NCBI GenBank assembly: GCA_937952925.1
Contig: CALFYA010000301.1
Coordinates: 1-10,925 of the forward strand
Source of the DNA: an uncultured Moraxellaceae bacterium
GTDB lineage: Bacteria > Pseudomonadota > Gammaproteobacteria > Pseudomonadales > Moraxellaceae
DNA length: 10,925 bases
Reading direction: 5' to 3'
Shown piece after piece: positions 7,213-10,925 of the stretch (position 1 is its first letter; every line of letters begins with the position of its first letter). The position numbers and the translations under genes are program-made. A model generated the notes under the pieces. The model did no database searches. It was given only the letters and a program-made list of their open reading frames with translations, and was not told the DNA's origin.

Positions 7213-7790
7213 CGATAGCGTTGATCCACACTAAAATTTTCGGGGTGTTTGCCTTGGATGTTTTGATAAAAATCCATGATTTCTTTCATGTCTTTGGCAA
7301 TATCACCCGATGGATAAACGATTTTGCCCACGCCTGCTTCTTTTTTGGTGTAGTCGAGGTAAGCGAGTGCAATTGGGACACCCGCCGTGACCGCAACATG
7401 ATAAAAACCACTTTTCCATTCGGTTTGGAGTGATCGGGTGCCCTCTGGCGTGACGAGCATCACAAGACGCGGATGGGTTTTAAACAGATCGGCCATCGCT
7501 TGTACCATGCTGGGGCGTTCTTCACCGTCTTTGCGTGGGCTACGGTCAATGCCAATCCCACCCATGGCACGCACAAACGAACCAAACGGGAATTTCATAT
7601 AACTGTCTTTGATGGTCATCTTGACCGGAATATCCATCACAATAAACGCCAGCTTGGTATACAGCGAATCCCAATTACTGGTGTGAGGTGCGGCAATCAT
7701 CACGCATTGCTGCACATCGGCAGGTAGATGATTGTCAAATGTCCAACCCAAGGCTTCAAGGGTTTTTTGGGCAAGCTGCTGTGATCGCAT
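7209..7790 (-). CDS. PlsC-like lysophospholipid acyltransferase family protein
   Basis: With the ATG at 7790 the protein has 193 residues and begins MRSQQLAQKTLEALGW, the usual opening of the short, soluble-looking branch of this family. Motifs: APHTSNWD (35-41, H36-x4-D41, catalytic), GGIGIDRS (77-84), TPEGTRS (114-120) and GVPIALAYLD (137-146). There is no clear membrane helix. The frame is open upstream to a GTG at 7868, but without a ribosome site. The substrate is unknown; the family acylates 1-acylglycerol-3-phosphate or related lysolipids. It follows the HNH gene on the same strand after 91 bases that contain a strong hairpin, so it may have a separate promoter (TTTACC-16-TTTTAT is a weak candidate). 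It ends tail to tail with the phosphoesterase, the stops overlapping. Confidence 0.85.
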   Translation of the reverse strand: MRSQQLAQKTLEALGWTFDNHLPADVQQCVMIAAPHTSNWDSLYTKLAFIVMDIPVKMTIKDSYMKFPFGSFVRAMGGIGIDRSPRKDGEERPSMVQAMADLFKTHPRLVMLVTPEGTRSLQTEWKSGFYHVAVTAGVPIALAYLDYTKKEAGVGKIVYPSGDIAKDMKEIMDFYQNIQGKHPENFSVDQRYR

Positions 7791-7843
7791 AACGCACCGT
7801 GAGTTGCAGATAAAATTGGCGCGAAGGATACGGTAAACCAACG

Positions 7844-7871
7844 CAAGTGTCCTGACAAAACAGACCACTTG
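7844..7871. other. strong hairpin between the HNH gene and the PlsC-like gene
   Basis: The arms at 7844-7854 and 7861-7871 (CAAGTGTCCTG / CAGACCACTTG) pair over 11 positions with one mismatch and one wobble possible in the RNA, around a 6-base loop. In the minus direction no U-tract follows, so it is not a standard terminator there. In the plus direction a T-run (7878-7883) follows after a gap of six bases. It could attenuate or protect the 3' end of the zor-like mRNA. Confidence 0.5.
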
Positions 7872-7881
7872 CCAAGATTTT

Positions 7882-8649
7882 TTAGGACAATGCGGCGCGA
7901 CAGCTCACACAGCAGACCCGTAGATTGCCAATCGTGTTGTCATACTTTAGCCCATTGAGATGATCAACCAGCAACTGATCGCGATGATGAGCAAAAGAGC
8001 GCTGGCAAGTCGTACAAATCCATCGGGAGTAGGTTTTGACATATTCTGCGACCTCAGGCCAATCGGGGGTATAGGTATTGAGGCGTTCGCCTGTTGTGAT
8101 CCAGAGTTTCTGGTAGGTCGTCAAGGGGAGTGTGGCAGGATAAATCTGATAAAAATCGCTGAGATCAAATTGCTCGGCAATGTGTTGTTGGAGCGCGTCG
8201 GGTAAATCGCTTTGCATGCCTTGCCAATTGAGTATGCGTAGACAATCCACACACACGGGTTTTTGCTGAGTTGCCACATCCCACTCACCGTCGGGATTGA
8301 CCACCGACACCTCGACATGACGTGCGGTGCGGGTGGAGACATGGCAGTTTTGCTGTAAAGCCGCTTGGACGGTGGCACAGGCGGTCAGATGAATCGTCGG
8401 CAAACCATCAGCATGCGGTGCAAGTTCGACCACGACGCGTGTATCGTGCAAAAACAAGGTCTGATCAGGCGCAATCTTGAGTTGATCAACCGTGGTGTCG
8501 ATGCCATCGGTTGCGAGCCGCGCAAGCTCGACAAGCGATAACCCACCAACCACTGTAGCGGGAACCGCATCAGCAGCCACCAGTGGCGCATTCATCTGGC
8601 GGCGTAGGCTGTTCCACGCCTCATCTTGCAAAAAATCAATCATGATCAT
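7882..8649 (-). CDS. zorE: Cys-rich HNH protein, ZorE-like putative nuclease effector
   Basis: A 255-residue protein whose start overlaps the zorB stop (ATGA); an in-frame ATG two codons later (8643) is an alternative. Residues 1-85 resemble nothing I recognise. Residues 89-141 hold an HLTAC segment, CH at 102-103 and VCVDCLRILNW (132-142), probably a zinc-binding module seen in some defence-associated HNH proteins. The C-terminus is HNH-like: C212-x2-C215, LLVDH with His230 as likely general base, N232, D237-N238, N242-L243 and C247-x2-C250. Position 251, where a His or Asn metal ligand is normal, is Arg, and the protein ends four residues later. In type II Zorya, ZorE is the HNH effector encoded after zorA and zorB, as here. 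The role as a DNA nickase or nuclease is inferred from fold and context. Confidence 0.75.
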   Translation of the reverse strand: MIMIDFLQDEAWNSLRRQMNAPLVAADAVPATVVGGLSLVELARLATDGIDTTVDQLKIAPDQTLFLHDTRVVVELAPHADGLPTIHLTACATVQAALQQNCHVSTRTARHVEVSVVNPDGEWDVATQQKPVCVDCLRILNWQGMQSDLPDALQQHIAEQFDLSDFYQIYPATLPLTTYQKLWITTGERLNTYTPDWPEVAEYVKTYSRWICTTCQRSFAHHRDQLLVDHLNGLKYDNTIGNLRVCCVSCRAALS

Positions 8650-9362
8650 TGACCTGCAGCAATGGCGCGGATGCGGTCTTCGGCATCGGTCACCACACGA
8701 AACTCAACCCGTTGCGACTGTACCGGATCTTCATCTTGTGCCTGTTTGACCGGCTGGCCTTGCGCGTTGAGCGGCTGCGCGGATGAAAAGCCAATCGCAC
8801 GCAGCCGTGGCTTCAGCCATGCTTTGTCTTGCTCAGACAGCGGCGCTTGGGTGAGCAAATAGATCAAGGTGGCTTGGGCGCGTTGTTGCGACAGTTGCAT
8901 GTTGTTGAGATACGCCACATCCGGCGTTGCGCCATTTGCCCAATAAGTCGAGGTATGGCCTTCGATGCGGATTTCTTTGATGCGTGCCGCGTATTGCGGA
9001 TCATGCAAAATCTTGACGTACTTGGGGAAAAAATCATTAAGCGCTTGCTGAAATTGCGGACGCAGTTCGGATGAACCGACCGCAAACTGGATATCCGCGT
9101 TGTTGAAGCGCACAGTCAGATCGGGGCTGAGCACCGCGCCCCACTGAGTCATCTTGCCATCAAAGGTGCGCTGCATTTGGCTGTGCAGTGCGGTTTGATC
9201 TTCCTTAAAGATTTTGGGCAGATCGACCGACTCTTGCACTTGCAGCATATAAATGACGCTGATCAATAAAAACAGCATCATCAACGAGGTCATGATGTCG
9301 CTTAAGCTGATCCAATGATCATCGGCATCATTTTGGCGGCGGGCAAGGATACGATTGATCAT
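8646..9362 (-). CDS. zorB: ZorB-like MotB/OmpA-family peptidoglycan-anchored stator protein
   Basis: A 238-residue protein. A short cytoplasmic N-terminus leads to WISLSDIMTSLMMLFLLISVIYML (given here only as the helix 17-40), with Asp22 at the place of the ion-channel aspartate of MotB/ZorB. A linker follows, then an OmpA-like peptidoglycan-binding domain: FAVGSSELR (93-101), IRIEGHTS (131-138), the NMQLSQQRA helix (154-162, fitting NxxLSxxRA) and QRVEFRVV (217-224). This is the ZorB architecture: one membrane helix in the motor core and a wall-binding domain in the periplasm. It overlaps zorA and zorE-like genes by 4 bases at both ends, so the three are translationally coupled. A flagellar MotB is unlikely because no flagellar genes are near and the partner differs from MotA. 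Confidence 0.85.
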   Translation of the reverse strand: MINRILARRQNDADDHWISLSDIMTSLMMLFLLISVIYMLQVQESVDLPKIFKEDQTALHSQMQRTFDGKMTQWGAVLSPDLTVRFNNADIQFAVGSSELRPQFQQALNDFFPKYVKILHDPQYAARIKEIRIEGHTSTYWANGATPDVAYLNNMQLSQQRAQATLIYLLTQAPLSEQDKAWLKPRLRAIGFSSAQPLNAQGQPVKQAQDEDPVQSQRVEFRVVTDAEDRIRAIAAGQ

Positions 9363-10435
9363 GTCAATTCTCGGCTGATCGCAACCACTTGCTTGAGCTT
9401 TTCGGTCAGGGGTTGATAGTCACTGACAAATTGACTCGACAAAGACACCAGCTGGCGACTCAAAGCATTCAGCGCATCGGTGAGGGCTTGTTCTTGCGCG
9501 TGCTGAGTGGCGAGCCATTGGTCATTGATCTGTTGTTGGGTGTCCAAAAAGGCTTGGTTGGATTGGTCGTGCAGGGCGGCGAGCGCGTCAAGGTGATGCT
9601 GACTGCCTTGTTGCAGCAAATCTAGACTTTGCTCTAGCTTGGCGCGGATCGTTTCGATATCGAGCACCCGTTGACCGAGCGAAGCGTAAAACGCATCCAT
9701 TTGTTTGTCGATCAGGGTTTGGCGCTGCTCTAGGGTGATCAATTGCTCATCGAGTACGCTAGCGGTCTGGGCGAATTTGTCGGCGCGGCTGGCAAAGTCG
9801 GCAAATAGCTGGTGGGTGTCTTCGAGTCGATCGAGGCAGTTTTTATATAGCAAGTTTTGTTTTTCCAGATGGTGTTTATAGCCTTCTTGCCATGTGATCA
9901 GATTGATAATGCCTTGATTAAAATATTTAAAATTCTCACCAAGCTGATTGGTCAGGTTGCTGTTGAACTCAGCAATTGCCCCGCGCAAAGCTTCCATAAA
10001 AATACGAGTGTTTTGTTCGGCTTGATTGGTGGCAAAGGTGTTAAACGCCACGTTGAGCTGCTTCATGCCTTCGGTAAATTCGGCCTGATTGGCAAAGAAT
10101 TGGCGCTCACGTGCTTGATCATCAAGGTTTTCTTGGTCGTTGGTGTCAAAAAACATCCAGCGGATTTTGACGATAATCGAGCCAACTACGCCAGCAAGCG
10201 ATCCCCAAAACGCCAGTTTAATCCCTTCAATCAGTGCCGGTAGGCTGCTGCTCGCGTTGCTGGCATTGAAGTCCCGCAGGCCAAGCGCAATCCCCAAAAA
10301 GGTAAAGGCAATCCCAATGGTGATCAAAAAGCCTGAGGCGGATTTGGCATACGGTGCATAACGGCGCAAGCAAAACAGCAAGGTGGTGACCGAAATCAGT
10401 GAAACCGCAGCAATGAGTAATAATAGATGTAGCAT
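9359..10435 (-). CDS. zorA: ZorA-like MotA/TolQ-family motor protein with long helical tail
   Basis: A 358-residue protein from the ATG at 10435; the frame is open four codons further to a TTG. Three hydrophobic helices are seen: residues 2-22, 34-53 (with GIAFTFLGIALGL) and 70-91 (LIEGIKLAFWGSLAGVVGSI). Helices two and three carry the MotA/TolQ/ExbB proton-channel pattern typical of ZorA. From about 105 to the end stretches a Gln/Leu/Asp-rich, helix-forming tail of some 250 residues with no globular motif, as expected for the cytoplasmic ZorA tail that transmits the signal inward. Type I ZorA is roughly twice as long; the short tail fits the compact type II arrangement. It is the first gene of a three-gene operon. 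The ribosome site is weak (TGGGGC), and a hairpin and a C-rich stretch lie in its leader. Confidence 0.82.
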   Translation of the reverse strand: MLHLLLLIAAVSLISVTTLLFCLRRYAPYAKSASGFLITIGIAFTFLGIALGLRDFNASNASSSLPALIEGIKLAFWGSLAGVVGSIIVKIRWMFFDTNDQENLDDQARERQFFANQAEFTEGMKQLNVAFNTFATNQAEQNTRIFMEALRGAIAEFNSNLTNQLGENFKYFNQGIINLITWQEGYKHHLEKQNLLYKNCLDRLEDTHQLFADFASRADKFAQTASVLDEQLITLEQRQTLIDKQMDAFYASLGQRVLDIETIRAKLEQSLDLLQQGSQHHLDALAALHDQSNQAFLDTQQQINDQWLATQHAQEQALTDALNALSRQLVSLSSQFVSDYQPLTEKLKQVVAISRELT

Positions 10436-10454
10436 GGTTTGCCCCAAAGCGGTG

Positions 10455-10518
10455 GCGCAGGGAGCTGCGCGAGTGGCGAATGGGGGCAGGATAGCGGAGT
10501 TGGGGGGAGAGGGTGGGG
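10455..10518. promoter_or_regulatory. zorA leader: hairpin and G-rich tract (C-rich in the transcript)
   Basis: GCGCAG/CTGCGC (10455-10460 with 10465-10470) forms a 6-bp stem 20 bases before the zorA start. Further upstream the plus strand has G-runs at 10482-10486, 10502-10507, 10511-10513 and 10515-10518, an unusual cluster that could fold as a quadruplex with one long loop on the zorA template strand. A regulatory role is possible but unproven. Confidence 0.35.
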
Positions 10519-10549
10519 ATTCTTGCTAGACAGAACAGTAGGTTTGATA

Positions 10550-10570
10550 GTGCGTCATATTGTGACGCAC
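10550..10570. promoter_or_regulatory. perfect inverted repeat, possible operator in the zorA/GTPase divergent region
   Basis: GTGCGTCA (10550-10557) and TGACGCAC (10563-10570) are exact inverse copies around TATTG. There is no T-run on either side, so it is not a terminator. Its place between two divergent genes and next to possible promoter elements suggests a binding site for a dimeric regulator. No regulator gene is visible in the window. Confidence 0.5.
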
Positions 10571-10600
10571 ATAAACTTGTATTGAAAAACTGAATGGCAA
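10571..10600 (-). promoter_or_regulatory. possible promoter for the zorABE-like operon
   Basis: On the minus strand TTGCCA (10600-10595) and GTTTAT (10576-10571) are 18 bases apart, in the AT-rich half of the intergenic region. The inverted repeat at 10550-10570 would then cover the transcription start. The -10 match is mediocre. Confidence 0.25.
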
Positions 10601-10606
10601 TAATAA
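10577..10606 (+). promoter_or_regulatory. possible promoter for the GTPase gene
   Basis: TTGTAT (10577-10582) with TAATAA (10601-10606) 18 bases later, or AATAAT at 16 bases, about 60 bases before the GTPase start. It overlaps the candidate zorA promoter on the other strand, so the two could interfere. AT-rich sequence makes chance matches likely. Confidence 0.25.
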
Positions 10607-10666
10607 AAAATTAGAAGTAAGATCAGAAGTTCAACAATAGTGGTTTGTTAACAGCGGAAGTTTTAT

Positions 10667-10925
10667 ATGAGTGTTTTTAATGATTTTGTGGCTAAAATTC
10701 AAGGCAATCGTGATATCTCTGAAGTGGATAAGTCAATGATGTTAAAGAATTTAGCATCGCTAAAAGATGAAAAAGTTCATGTGCTTATCACTGGTGCCAC
10801 GGGATGTGGAAAATCATCAACCATTAACGCATTATTTGGTGAAGAAAAAGCTAAAATTGGGCAAGGCTCTAATCCAGAAACGATGCACATCGCACGATAT
10901 GATTTTAAAAATGTCATTCTGTTCG
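10667..10925 (+). CDS. P-loop GTPase (YfjP/YeeP/Era-like), partial: C-terminal part outside window
   Basis: The first 86 codons of a gene that runs off the right edge. The ATG at 10667 has GCGGAAG six bases upstream, and an in-frame TAA at 10649 rules out a longer start. After about 36 helical residues comes VLITGATGCGKSSTINALF (39-57), with a GxxGxGKSS Walker A and the INALF that typifies Era/YfjP-like GTPases. Then come a probable switch I region (GQGSNPETMHI, 65-75) and a beta strand KNVILF leading to the expected DTPG, which is cut off. Single GTPases of this type are frequent in prophages and defence islands; their roles are mostly unclear. The codon use is clearly AT-richer than in the genes to the left, which suggests a different origin. 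Membership in the zor-like system is only a possibility. Confidence 0.85.
   Translation, partial: MSVFNDFVAKIQGNRDISEVDKSMMLKNLASLKDEKVHVLITGATGCGKSSTINALFGEEKAKIGQGSNPETMHIARYDFKNVILF

Noticed and set aside
9857..10243. Open plus-strand frame of 128 codons opposite the zorA-like gene
   Set aside because: It is antisense to a gene with clear domain signals, lacks a ribosome site and shows no family features.
8646..10435. Flagellar stator MotA/MotB or ExbB/TolQ energiser
   Set aside because: The MotA-like protein has three helices and a long helical tail instead of four helices with a torque loop. ExbB/TolQ partners lack an OmpA domain. No flagellar, TonB or Tol genes are near, and an HNH gene is coupled to the pair.
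1..10925. CRISPR array, tRNA, rRNA, insertion sequence, integrase or att site
   Set aside because: No regularly spaced repeats, cloverleaf-like segments, transposase or recombinase motifs, or matching direct repeats were seen on reading both strands.

Overview
The window looks like a chromosomal segment of a Gram-negative gammaproteobacterium. The support is secreted DUF2147 proteins with signal peptides, an HflX GTPase, an LrgA/LrgB pair, ornithine-lipid enzymes and an inner-membrane metallophosphoesterase. The gene style is compatible with Moraxellaceae, but that is an inference from protein flavour and no marker gene settles it. Genes are tightly packed; no gene-free stretch exceeds about 230 bases. 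I see no tRNA, rRNA, CRISPR array, transposase or integrase.

Left part (1-1608, minus strand): three DUF2147 paralogues in tandem, the leftmost cut by the window edge. All have signal peptides and share the core from the WRxIDD motif to the paired-cysteine segment. The middle gene ends at a good intrinsic terminator. Next (1704-4153, minus strand) is hflX-lrgA-lrgB. The hflX stop overlaps the lrgA start (ATGA) and lrgB starts directly after the lrgA stop, so a ribosome-linked GTPase appears translationally coupled to a CidA/LrgA-LrgB-type membrane pair.

Middle (4324-7790): a lipid-centred group. olsB and olsA (plus strand) encode the two acyltransferases of ornithine-lipid synthesis and end at an intrinsic terminator. 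A membrane-anchored calcineurin-like metallophosphoesterase follows on the same strand. It meets, tail to tail with overlapping stop codons, a second PlsC-like acyltransferase on the minus strand.

Right part (7882-10435, minus strand): the most interesting segment, a three-gene operon whose neighbouring genes each overlap by 4 bases. It encodes a MotA/TolQ-like membrane protein with a long helical tail (ZorA-like), a MotB/OmpA-like peptidoglycan-binding protein (ZorB-like) and a Cys-rich protein ending in an HNH fold (ZorE-like). This is the layout of a compact (type II-like) Zorya anti-phage system: a cell-envelope ion-driven motor coupled to a nuclease effector. There is no ZorC/ZorD helicase. 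Divergent from it, across an AT-rich intergenic region with a perfect inverted repeat, starts an AT-rich P-loop GTPase gene that runs off the window end. This suggests that the window stops just inside a defence or accessory island. The HNH protein lacks the usual last metal ligand, so its activity, and whether it matches known ZorE, is the main open question.
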